From the NCBI GenBank assembly GCA_013368315.1, contig JAACJM010000311.1:1-64000 (forward strand): a stretch of 64,000 nt of DNA, written 5' to 3'. Position numbers and translations under genes: made by a program. Source of the stretch: Tetrapyrgos nigripes (lineage: Eukaryota; Basidiomycota; Agaricomycetes; Agaricales; Campanellaceae). The notes below the pieces were generated by a model. It was not told the DNA's origin. It was given only the letters and a program-made list of their open reading frames with translations, and ran no database searches. How positions within the stretch are numbered: the first letter of the stretch is position 1; each line of letters opens with the position of its first letter. Positions 45,913-56,829 of this stretch are shown piece after piece.

Positions 45913-48900
45913 TAGGGCTCCTAGCGGATCGGATGATCCGTCGCCCATCCGCCGATAGAGCCTCAGATGCGGATGACGGATGAGGGTGACAGACAATCTC
46001 AACCGACGGATGGCATCCGCACCATCCGAGGATTAACGTCGGATGACACTGTGTCCGGCATATACCGAAATACTATATAGTTGTTGTAATCTTATCTTAT
46101 CACCGAAAACAAAAAAAAAAAAAAAAAGAAAAGGTACACAATTTCCTCGTCTATCTCTAAAAATGGTAGAACGCGACCGCCCAGACCCATCTGTCGTGCT
46201 CCCAGAAGGCTCGAAGCGAACCCATAAGCGAAAAAATCCAGATGGACCAAACACCATTGTTCCACCTGCTGCAAAACGTGCCGCTAATATCCCTCGTCAC
46301 TCAGCAAATAATGGTAACCCAGCCACAACCCCACCAGAGAGACAAGAGAACCCTCCCAACCCACACCCAACAACTCGGACTTCTCCTTCACCTTTACCCC
46401 ATACCCCAACACCACCTCCACCAACAAACCCGACACTCTCGCACGCTCCGAGTCAACCTGCTATCATAGTCATAGATGACGATGACGACGACGGCAAGCT
46501 GGCGCATCGCTTGCAGATGCCTGGACGACCATCATCTTCTTGCGTCGCTGATCATCCGCATTTTAAAAGGAAGGAGGCGCTGGCATATAATTTTCTTGTG
46601 ATGGAGAATCCGATACATGACGAGGATGGCACAAAACTTGCGTCCTGCCAAATGTTGTGTGCATTCTGTCTTGCGAAAGGGGAGAAGCAGGGCTGGAAAT
46701 GGAGTACAAAGGCAAAGGGGTCAACTGGGAACTTTATACAACATTTCAAGAACTCACATGGAAAGGTTTGGGCAGCGAGGAGTACAGAGGACGAAAAAAT
46801 ACGCCACCCAAATCGTACACAGGCACCAGGACAAGGTCCACCACAGAAAACGTTGGATAGCTGGGCCGATCGGGTAAGAAGCTTGTTAAAATGAGAACTA
46901 TTGATTTACGCACCATGAAAACAGGCTTTCGATGTTGAAAAGGCCAACCGGCTCCTGAGCGAATGGATTGTATTGAGTGTCGAGGCTTTCACCGCTCCTG
47001 AGCACCCAGCCTTTCGACGATATATCACCCACCTCCGGCCAGGATATGGAAAAAATATGATCAAGGGAGACGCTGCGAAAAACCATGTGTCGGCCGAGTT
47101 CAAAGATGCGGAAAAGAGATTGAAAGAATACTTGACGGTGAGTGATTAATCTTTATCAATTTCGTAGTAAAGTTAGGGCTCACCAAAAAAATAGAAGGCA
47201 CCGGGGAAAAAGGCTTTCGCAGCTGACGCATGGACCTCTAACAATAACATCGCATATCTCGCTATCATTGTATCCTTCATCACGGAGAACTGGGAGATAG
47301 CATCAATACTTTTCGACTTTCCACATCTTGAAGGAGCACATACCGGAAAAAACATGGCCCAAATCCTCTCAAAGCAAATTGTCGAGCTTGGTCTTGCTGA
47401 TCAGGTAGGCGCATATCCTCTTCTGCTTTCGAGTACAGTAAGATAATCTGTTTCACAGTTCAGTGCTTTGGCGGCAGATAATGCTAGTAATAACGATACC
47501 TTGCGAGAAGAGCTTGCCTCCATACTCAATAGCGCCAGTACCAGCACCTTCTACGACTCAGATAACATCACCATTCGCTGCCTTCCCCATGCCATCCATC
47601 TCGCAGTCCGAGCTTTCCTGATAGAGCTGAAGGCTTGTGACGAAGCTGATATTGACCCAAATAACATTGAGTCAGCGAATACCTGGACTGAAGAAGAAGC
47701 AGAAAGCGTAGTTGCACAAGATGAGGGGCTGTCTGAGACGAGTGACGAGAAGCTCTTGGAAGAGCAGGACGACGACGGTGTTGACATCAAAGCTGTAGTC
47801 CAGAAAGTGAGCCGATTTTTGATTTCTATATATATACAAGTCTGCTGACTCGTATTTTCTAGATCCGCCAGGTATCCAAACTCACACGTTCGTCACCACA
47901 GCGCTCCGAAGCCTTCAAGAAGACCATTAATATCGTCAACGCAATTACCACTGACCCCAAAGCAAAGCTCCGCATTCTTAATCTTATCCTCGATGTTATT
48001 ACCCGCTGGAACTCGACTTACTTTATGCTGAAGCGAGCCAAAGAGTTACGACCGGTATTGTAACATTTCTTTTACATCTACAGCTTTTTCTGAGATATTA
48101 AACTAGGCCATTGATGAGCTATGCATTCGGAACGATTTGTACAAAAAATATCGCATCACTAACGAAGAATGGGAAGTTCTAGATATCATTGTGGGCTTTC
48201 TCGAGGTAAGTCTTCTCTCTACTATCTAGTTCTTTGAAAGTTAATTTCTCCATTTCTCTCTCAAGGTCTTTCGTAAAGAATCCGAAAGGATGTCCGCCAG
48301 CTCTTTTCCAAGCCTCACAGCGTCACTTATGGTCTACGTCAAGCTAATGCAAGCCGTGGACAGCTTTCTGCTAACCGACACCGCAAACAAGAATCCGAGT
48401 GTGCGTAAAGGCCTTGAGGCATGCAAAGCAAAGCTGGAGAAGTATTATGATAAGAGTACTGGAGAGTCTGAGTATTATTATGCAGCGGCAGGTGCGTATA
48501 TCAATTCGTCAATGCAGGTCACAGTACTCACTGCTTTATGCATCATTTCTACAGTCCTTGACCCTCGTGTCAAATACAAGTTATTTGACAATAATCCTTC
48601 ACTTTTCAGCAACGAGTGGCGTCAAGAAATGGACATCGCCTTTAAGGACCGCATTGCAACATACCCCCGATCAAGCTTTTCAACCGCCACCATTCCTACT
48701 GTCTCTTCGCAGCCGACGACATCCCAGAAAACCGATGATTTATTCAACGACGTGTCATTACTGGGTACCCCAGCTAGCTCAACAAGTGCCGTTGAGACCG
48801 TTGAAGAAGAGTATGCCAGTTACATTGCTGACCGCGAAGTTGACGAGTGCCTTGCCTTCTGGAAGGTCAAATGCACAAAATATCCAAGGCTAGCTGCTTA

Positions 48901-49330
48901 CGCACGAGATGTGCTGGCCATCCCTGGTAAGTTTCAAGTAGCTTCACATGCATCTAGGGTATTCATAGGTCCCTTAGGCTCCTCCGTTGCTGTTGAACGG
49001 TCACTTAGTGTTGGTAAAGACCTTATAGGTCTACACAGGCATTCATTAGGTACAGATACAACCCGTGAACTGATGATGCACCGTAGTATTCTGGTTTTTG
49101 AAGGTGCATTGAGGGAAGATTATGTACCTAAGTATTCCTAACTACCTTACAGCGCGATGTGTATGTACGCTAGTTTTTTCGTTACTCAACTCGCTGATTT
49201 TGTTAGTCAATCCGCCGATAATCCGACCATCCGTCGGATGCCATCCGCCGATGCGGATGAAGGGTTGGTCGTTGCTCATCCGAGCGGATGGATCCGCATC
49301 CGATCAGCATCCGATCCGCTAGGAGCCCTA
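45913..49330 (+). mobile_element. hAT element, copy 2 (3418 bp), flanks not a matching TSD
   Basis: Same element as 29591-33007, opposite orientation: tagggctcctagcggatcgg at 45913 and the complement ending at 49330. Flanks are acagaaac (45905-45912) and cgtgcaag (49331-49338). The one-base length difference from copy 1 is a 17- against 16-base A run near 46111-46127. Confidence 0.93.
46163..49141 (+). CDS. hAT transposase with BED finger, copy 2
   Basis: ATG at 46163, stop at 49141, with the same exon structure as copy 1. BED finger CAFC..HFKNSH at about 46660-46765. Catalytic core segments AADAWTSNNN at 47217 and ADNASNND at about 47475. CLPHAIHLAVRAFL at about 47578. LDVITRWNSTYFML near 48000. 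C-terminal dimerisation segment from FWKVKCTKYPRLAAYARD (about 48860) to the end. I noticed no stop, frameshift or broken splice. Because the two copies are so alike, they are either recent insertions or homogenised by recombination. Either copy could mobilise related non-autonomous elements with the same nine-base terminus. Confidence 0.87.
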
Positions 49331-49350
49331 CGTGCAAGTAAAACCGTGTC

Positions 49351-49374
49351 TAATTAACGCGATCGCGTTAATTA
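49351..49374. repeat. 24-bp perfect palindrome
   Basis: Arm taattaacgcga is followed directly by its complement tcgcgttaatta, with no loop. It lies 21 bp outside hAT copy 2. It could be a dimeric protein-binding site or chance; nothing similar was seen elsewhere. Confidence 0.8.
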
Positions 49375-49739
49375 CATCATCAAGTCTTTCTCTCTCTCTT
49401 ACCACTACCTCGACGACAGCCCTCGCTCCCAAATCACATCCTAGACCGGTCTTCGGATGACAGCAGTCTCCGGACACCCACCAGACAACAGCAGTCTCTG
49501 GCTATCGGTCAGGATCTTAGGAACTAGCAAGTTCCTCAACTCAACTCTCAGTGATGAAAAATCTCCGTAAAGTATGTCTTTTTTCATCGTTTTCTTTGCT
49601 TTTTGAGTCTAATCATCAGTTTTAAGACCATCCGAATTGAATACCATCCACTCTGAGGCAATACACCACCCCGTTCTGGACACATCCATATCATCTCCTC
49701 CTCCTCAATACTACCTCCGCTCCTCCTCGTCCTATGGTT
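49375..49739. other. Intergenic, no gene recognised
   Basis: Contains a tctctctctct tract (49388) and 'agcagtctccgga' words repeated twice (49465-49500). No frame of interest. Confidence 0.35.
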
Positions 49740-50950
49740 CAAATGTTGTCATCCTGGATTCGATTCTGGGGTTTTCCGACCGTCAGAATACGTTGGTGAC
49801 GTTTTCGAAGCCGTAGCACGTTGTCCGGACTCGATATGGCTCATTTTCGGGTTTTGGGATCTTTGCAGAGGGTATAACTTTCGAACGGGAGGTGTGCTTC
49901 TTTTATAAATGCTATATCCGTATTCTAATCACCAACCACATTCCATAGCACCCCTCACTTGTCCTATTCCGTCAAAAATTGGCCAAGCTACAATACCCTC
50001 TCCCCCCGTCTTATACTGCTTCTACCAGCCTGATTCCTGCGCCTACATCCTTCTTTGAGCCCATTCCTTCCTTTTAGGACGTTATGAGCCCGTTACATTC
50101 GACTCTGGGGCACCCGCCATCAGGTCTTTTCAATATGTGCACCTGCACCTCCTCCCCCTTCCTATCTCCACGTCTCCTCGCCCTATTGTCCATATCTCTT
50201 CATCCAGGACTCGATTCTAGGGTTTAAGAGCCCTCCGAACACGATGGTAACGTTTCCGAAGGTGTAGCACATCGTCTGAGCTTGCTAACCCCGACTTTTG
50301 CCATTTTCGATTTTTTGAAAGGGTATAACTTTGGAACGAGAGGTCCGTTCACTTTTTCAATCATATATTCGGATTTTGCTCATCAAGCCGATTCTATAGC
50401 ATCCCCAACCTGTCCAATTCCATCAATAATTGGTGAAACTACAGCTACCTCTCCTCCTCACCTAAAACTGCCTCTACCGTCGTCATCTCGGCGCTGAAAT
50501 CCTTACCTAAGCCCATTCCTCCCTTGTTGGACCCCCAGAACCCACTACAGTCCATGCCGAGGACCTCCGACCCGTTTATCTCCAATATGCGAACCGAGTC
50601 CTCCTCCCCCTTACCACCTCCACTCCTCTTCGCCTCCTGGTCGAAATTTCTTCATGCCGGACTCCATTCCAGGGTTTCTCGACCCTCCGGACACGATGGC
50701 GATGTTTCCGAACGCGTATGACGTCGTCCGGGCTCGCTATCCCCGATTTCCGTGATTTTTGATTTTTTAAATGGCTATAACTTGGGAACGCGAAGTGCGT
50801 TCGCCTTTTTAATCACATATTTGTATTCTTCTCATAAAACTCATTCTATAGGACCCTTGACTTGCCCAATTCATCAAAATCTCGTCAGACTACAACCCGG
50901 CTCTCTCATCTCATCACCGTCTTTGGCATTGAACCTCCAGTCCTTGCCTG
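49740..50950 (+). repeat. Three diverged ~450-bp tandem units
   Basis: Units begin near 49753, 50210 and 50660 with 'gactcgattctggggttt' variants. They are followed by 'acgatggtaacgtttccgaa', 'gtccggactcgatatgg', 'gggtataactttcgaacg' and 'cctgtccaattccatcaa' in the same order each time. Diverged copies lie on the minus strand at 16.74-17.48 kb. Short frames inside carry no domain. Confidence 0.68.
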
Positions 50951-51160
50951 GTCATGTATGTTAGCAACATAGCCCAGTCACACACTATGCACCCTTTGGA
51001 TACCTGCGCAACAGGAATCCGAAGATGTGTATAGTGATGTAACAGTCCTATGAAGCCGTCTTTGGAGGAGAACTATGTACTAGCTTTAATATCATAATAT
51101 ATATGTTGATTTTGGATTTTATTTGTATGTAGATAGATCTATGTATTCTGCTTCCACCGT

Positions 51161-51568
51161 CCTAGGAGGAAGCTCTGAACAGACCATGTAAACTCCGGTT
51201 TGCATGGTTTGTGGAAATATACTTGCACATGTACATGCATCTACATGCATGTATCTCCGCTGTGGCCGTTGTATCTGTGTGCATGCATGTACACACATAT
51301 ATCTCTGCCTTGATCGTTCCATGGTGTACAGTTCGCAAGTGCCGTTCTTCTTCCCTTCCTCGCGGTATTCGAATTCGTTTCATATGGCTCTGATCAACGA
51401 ATTTGGTTCGTTGCTCAGTTCTTTAATTGGTTCACCACCTTCCACCTCTCCTTGGCTTTAACATCGTTCCGCTCCGTTGTTCTCGCTATCCGGCCGTCAT
51501 CCTCCATTTTCAAGGCCGTAGAATTTGATTAGAGCCATTCCAAGTCCTCAATCTTTGTCGTTCTTGCT
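51161..51568 (+). repeat. Repeat family B, copy 2 (408 bp)
   Basis: Matches 15535-15942 base for base except for a few substitutions (gtgtacagttc for gtttacagttc, ttggttcg for ttgcttcg, gtagaattt for gtaggattt). Same length and same borders. Confidence 0.82.
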
Positions 51569-51584
51569 AAGAGTCAAGAAAAAC

Positions 51585-51607
51585 ACTCGACGCTCAAAGC
51601 GTCGAGT
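51585..51607. repeat. Perfect 10-bp-arm hairpin, 3-nt loop (sister of 16451)
   Basis: Arm actcgacgct, loop caa, complement agcgtcgagt. It starts 17 bp after the end of repeat family B. More words of the type acgctttgagtg follow up to about 51705. Confidence 0.8.
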
Positions 51608-51869
51608 ACTTTACTCAACGCTCTAGTGGAGTTCTGACGCTCAAAGCGTTGAGAACTTACTAGAGCCTCTCGGAACTCATTACGTTGCGGAACGCTTTGA
51701 GTGTCCAGCCGTCAGAGACTATAGTTATACTAGCTGTCATAATGGTAAATATGAGTGGGGTCCTTCGTAAGGTCCTCACGCTCTCAGTTCTGGTCCGATT
51801 GCCATAAAACTGCCAGATTTGGAAAGCCACAGGTCAGAAGGTGCTCCACATCACATGAGAGGATGACTA

Positions 51870-53350
51870 ATGCTGTGCAGTTGAGGTGTCAGACAGGCAG
51901 ACATCTGGAGAGTCAATATAGGGGCTGGGCAGTCACCTGATGTGTGTGGCAACTTGAGGTATATGAGAAAAATGTAGCTTACATCATTCTCGATCTGCTG
52001 GTAACATGCCCACGGTCACATGACCAGTCCACGTCATGCTATAAGGAAAATACTGTGTTTTTAGAGGTAAAACAATAGGGTTATTTGTAATAGTGTATAT
52101 GTGGGAATATTAGGCGTGGCATCATGTGACATATGTCAAATTCTTGGGATTAGTCATATGAAGAAGTGTGGGTAGTGTCAGGTGACCAGCTATCTTCCCT
52201 GAAGCTATAAGGCAAATACTGTGTTTTTAGAGGTAAAACAATAGGGTTATTTGTAATAGTGTATATGTGGGAATATTAGGCGTGGCATCATGTGACATAT
52301 GTCAAATTCTTGGGATTAGTCATATGAAGGAGTGTGGGTAGTGTCAGGTGACCTGCTGTCTTCCCTGAAGCTATAAGGCAAATACTGTGTTTTTAGAGGT
52401 AAAACAATAGGGTTATTTGTAATAGTGTATATGTGGGAATATTAGGCATGGCATCATGTGACATATGTCAAATTCTTGGGATTAGTCATATGAAGAAGTG
52501 TGGGTAGTGTCAGGTGACCAGCTATCTTCCCTGAAGCTATAAGGCAAATACTGTGTTTTTAGAGGTAAAACAATAGGGTTATTTGTAATAGTGTATATGT
52601 GGGAATATTAGGCGTGGCATCATGTGACATATGTCAAATTCTTGGGATTAGTCATATGAAGGAGTGTGGGTAGTGTCAGGTGACCTGCTGTCTTCCCTGA
52701 AGCTATAAGGCAAATACTGTGTTTTTAGAGGTAAAACAATAGGGTTATTTGTAATAGTGTATATGTGGGAATATTAGGCATGGCATCATGTGACATATGT
52801 CAAATTCTTGGGATTAGTCATATGAAGGAGTGTGGGTAGTGTCAGGTGACCAGCTGTCTTCCCTGAATTACTAATAGCATGACAAGCATGACAGTTTTTT
52901 TTTTTTAAGTCCCCAACTCTAACCCTAAACCAACCATAATATGTTCAGCGAGCCTTAAAGCAGTATCCTACCAATTTACATGATGATCAGAGCTGATTGC
53001 ATACAATGGCCTGACTAATGCTGTGCAGCTGAGGTTTCAGACAGGCAGACATTTGGAGAGTCAATATAGGGGCTGGGCAGTCACCTGATGTGTGTGGCAA
53101 CTTGAGGTGTATGAGAAAAATGTAGCTTACATCATTCTGGATCTGCTGGTAACATGCCCATGGTCACCTGACCAGTCCATGTCATGCTATAAGGCAAATA
53201 CTATGTTTTTAGAGGTAAAACAATAGGGTTATTTGTAATAGTGTATGTGTGGGAATATTAGGCATGGCATCATGTGAAATATGTCAAATCCTTGCAATTA
53301 GTCATATCAAGAAGTGTGGGTAGTGTCAGGTGACCAGCTTTCTTCCCTGA
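51870..53350 (+). repeat. ~166-bp tandem array with a duplicated flank
   Basis: Five near-identical units (starting near 52038, 52204, 52370, 52535 and 52702) contain 'aaatactgtgtttttagagg', 'taaaacaatagggttatttg' and 'catcatgtgacatatgtcaa'. A sixth, more diverged unit lies at 53188-53350. The ~165 bp in front of the first unit (51870-52037) is repeated in front of the sixth (53015-53187), so the block was duplicated as a whole and the first copy then expanded. A t-run with 'aagtccccaactctaaccctaa' separates them. Confidence 0.85.
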
Positions 53351-53619
53351 ATGATTTCCATAGTTTGCATTTGTAAAAGTTCAGGGAATCACAGCTCATC
53401 AGAACTGAGCTGGAGATGTTTAGGTGAGGTGACAGTAGAATAAGGCAAGGTCCATATGATCAGACCAGACTAGAGTAAGGATACAAGACAAATATCCTAC
53501 ACTATATATACTACTTGTGAATAATGTCTATGTTTCTAAAGGAATGAACCAACACAATAAATCAAGGTCCTATGATAATGTGTTGCAATCTAAGGGGATC
53601 AGCAGACAACTATGAAGTC
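53351..53619. other. Spacer, no gene recognised
   Basis: Short AT/GA-rich spacer between the tandem array and the foldback element. Nothing recognisable. Confidence 0.35.
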
Positions 53620-54391
53620 ATAAATGACCCAGCTCAGAAGAAGTTGATCTCCTTAGGGAAAAGTGGGTAGCTGAGGGTTTTTGAAATAAGGAACAAGAGG
53701 TTTCTGACACCTAACTGAAAAGCGACAAGACAAGCTGATGGACAGAAGAAGATGCTGTGATGCCATGTGGCATGCCATGACATTGCTGCTTTCTGAAATG
53801 GGAAATGGGCAGTGGAACAGTGATGCTGGGGCCATGAGAAGAGGTCCAGGAGGTGCTGGATTTTTCAAAATCATGTGCAAGCAGAGTGCTTTAATAAAAG
53901 TGCCTATGGTTGATCCATAGGTTTTATAAAATGCCTTGCATGGTTAGACCATGCAATTTTTATATATTTTTATAAAAAATGCATGTCATGGCCTGCAGAA
54001 AAGGACCAGTGTCACAACACACTGAAAATGCTCAGTAGTCTCAGAAAGGTCTCGACAAACCCATTTGTCACATGTCACACCATGAAAATCTTGCTGAAAA
54101 ATGATCAAAGTGTTGGATTTTATTTTTGGCCCCTTTAGCACAGCATAGTGATATGCCTAACTTTTGCAAACTTTTGTTCAAGTCTGCCAAACACTTTTTG
54201 GTGTGAGGTGCCAACTTTTTTTTCCAATCTGCAGAACACTTTTGGCCATTTCTCAAACTTTCACCTAGAGAACTTTCTTGTTCCTTATTCCAAAAACTCT
54301 CAGAAGGATTCTTGATCCTTCTTTATCCTTCTGATTATTGCTACCCACTTTTCTCTAAGAAGATCAACTTCTTCCGAGCTGGGTCATTTAT
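53620..54391. mobile_element. Foldback-type element, 772 bp, ~80-bp inverted arms
   Basis: Left arm from ataaatgacccagctcagaag (53620), right arm ending cttccgagctgggtcattta (54391). The arms match over 'gaagaagttgatct', 'gaaaagtgggtagc' and 'ggaataaggaacaag', with the right arm carrying an extra ~35-bp insertion. The interior has no transposase frame. No clear target duplication was found, so superfamily is open. Confidence 0.65.
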
Positions 54392-55559
54392 CACTGACCG
54401 TTGTCATTAAGGCCCAGTCAAAAACGATGCCGGCCACAACTGACTATAACCGACCACTTCCGAAAATCTAGCTCCTGCCAACTATATCGGACGTGGCCAG
54501 AAAGACGTCGGAAAATGACCCTATACCGGATTTGCTTCTGACTATTTCTGGTCATTTCTGGTCGTGTCCAGGCAAAAAGCTGTGAGGATGTGTCAATGAT
54601 GCCTTTCGGACCGGGTCGGATAGTATCAGAAACGATCAGAAACTATCCACTTTTATTCCATTTCGTACTATTGTACATCTTCTCTACTAAAGTAAGCTAT
54701 ACGGACGCCTTCTAACACCTGCCAACGCTGTCCCATCCGAGAAGTCGAATGACCCTGAGCCCAAACTGAAATAAACGAATTAGCAACGCAAAGTAACTGC
54801 AAGAGACCAGGGAAACGTACCTTCGGTGACTGTGTGAGTTCACCATCAACCCGCCAATCATGAGTGCGTATGCTGAGCAGAGATACACGTTGAGAGCAGA
54901 CAAACACATACCTCAAATGTAAAACGATACATATATACACTGCTCGCTCGGGCTCTAAGAAAGGCAAAGGAAGGAATTTGAGCCAATGGTAGGAGTGTCA
55001 CCCAACACAAGGAAGACACACCTGGAAACCCCTAGAAGATTCTAATTGTTCTGGCCCAGAACAGAACATCCCGCTACCTCGTTTGCAAGGGGCAATGGTG
55101 CAAAGTTTCGTGGTAATTCGTTGCCAATGCGCCGATATGGTTGTTATCTAGTGAGAGGGTGATGCGATTCACCATGCAGTGATCCGGTGGGGAGAAAGTG
55201 TGAAAGCAGCGAGGAAGCGAGAGAAAGGTGGATGGAGAAGGGAGGAGAGACGGGGAAGATGGTGGTGGTTGCGGTGAGTTCAGTTGGGCGAGAAAGTTTG
55301 GGGAGCCCATCGTTTTGTTGGGGCAGCGTGACGTCGATGACGTCGTTGACGTTCACAGAAAACCTCTGAGTCTAAGTCCGTGTCGCACTCCGTGAGCTCG
55401 AGCAGGTCGACACGCGTTGACATGTGTCGTTGCTTCTGAGTTGCTGTATACATTGTACAGAAAATATCGGAAATACTCGGAAATATCCAGAAATACTCGG
55501 ACAAGCTTGGATCTCAAGGTTTCCTGTCGGAATTGTCGGAAGCCGTCGGCGTCGTTTTT
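54392..55559 (-). other. Unassigned region with possible minus-strand exon fragments
   Basis: Minus-strand frames at 54668-54967 and 55280-55504 have splice-like gtacg/ttcag and gtatg borders but do not assemble into a recognisable protein. 54420-54620 is rich in 'tctggtcatttctggtc'-type words. I see no supported gene. Confidence 0.2.
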
Positions 55560-55800
55560 GACTGGGATTAAGGACTTGATGGCCACCTCTATAATCTGGT
55601 ATGATACACCAATTTGGCATTGGAGACTTCAAGTACTCTTTATTGAAATAACAGACTGGTCTACATACTGCTACCACCATATATAAAGTTGCATGACACT
55701 CATTATTAAGGACTTGATGGCCACCTCTATACTCTGGTGTATATATGGGACATGGCATACATATGCGGGCGTTGCACAACTATTTGGAATTGAACTTCAA
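55560..55800 (+). repeat. Two ~140-bp tandem units
   Basis: 'attaaggacttgatggccac' followed by 'ctctataatctggt' occurs at about 55567 and again at about 55703, each followed by a similar 'ggcat..ttcaagta' stretch. No gene. Confidence 0.65.
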
Positions 55801-56249
55801 GTATGATTTAACACAGCCATCACCTTGAAGAAGAGACCAGTCTACATACTGTTACCACTATATATAATGTGTCTGAGTAACTGGTATATATGTCCTTTGT
55901 GGAGTATGTTTTGCCTGCACAATTTTTCTGAAGCCGTCAGTGAAGGAATCATGGCACAATTGTATACTGCCGGGGCTGGATATGTATATGTAGACAGGTT
56001 CTTCAATCTTAGTGGAGTCTTTCATTCTTAAAACCCTTCTGTTTGATTTCTTCAAAAGTCTACTGTCGAGTCTAATGCTTTCGTCACAGTTGCCATTTCG
56101 CTCATGTATATATGGAATTGGGGTATACATGCAAGAGTGTCACAGAAGTCTTTGCCAATTAACTTCCAGTATTATTTACAACAGCCATCACCTTGAGGTA
56201 CAGGCTGTAACACATACTGAGTCCTACCCGTACACTGGGTGCAAATACC

Positions 56250-56820
56250 TGTAGATACACCATCATACTGTGATATTACTGAAGACTTACTCAGTGCCAC
56301 TCAGTTTGTAAATCCTCATGTATTATGGGAGTATTACATGAAAGCAAAAATTTCAGAACCTGGAGTCTTTCTATGTGACATTCAGTCTCAGTAATACACA
56401 CTCTAATACCATTGAAATTTACAGAAATATTTTAGTGTGACATGTAATCACAGTATGTCATAGAGTAATACAGCCTAGATTTACAGAGGACATACACAGG
56501 TGCAAATACCATAAATACACTGTCATACAGTGATATTACTGAAGACTTGCTCAGTGCCACTCAGGTTGTAAATCCCCATGTATTACAGGAGTATTACAGG
56601 AAAGCAAAAATTTCACAACAATTTCATAAGGTTTCTGTAAGTCAAGGTGTATTACTGGGATCTTTCTATGTGACATTGTGTCAGAGTAATACATACTATA
56701 ATACTATTGAGATAGACAAAACATTTGATGTGACACATGGTCACAGTATGTCATATAGTAATATAGCCAAGATTTACAGAAGACTTATGAGATCAAAAGC
56801 TCTTGTAAATCACTGTCAAT
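56250..56820 (+). repeat. ~260-bp tandem duplication
   Basis: Starts 'gatacaccatcatactgtga' at about 56253 and again as 'aatacactgtcatacagtga' at about 56514. Both continue through 'tactgaagactt.ctcagtg', 'gtaaatcc.catgtatta' and 'gaaagcaaaaatttca'. Diverged to roughly four fifths identity by eye. Confidence 0.7.
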
Positions 56821-56829
56821 AGCAAGTGC

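Noticed and set aside
29591..49330. A single giant composite transposon with the two hATs as its ends
   Set aside because: A composite insertion would have a matching duplication outside both ends. The outer flanks (gtttctgt and cgtgcaag) do not match directly, whereas the inversion model explains all four flanks.
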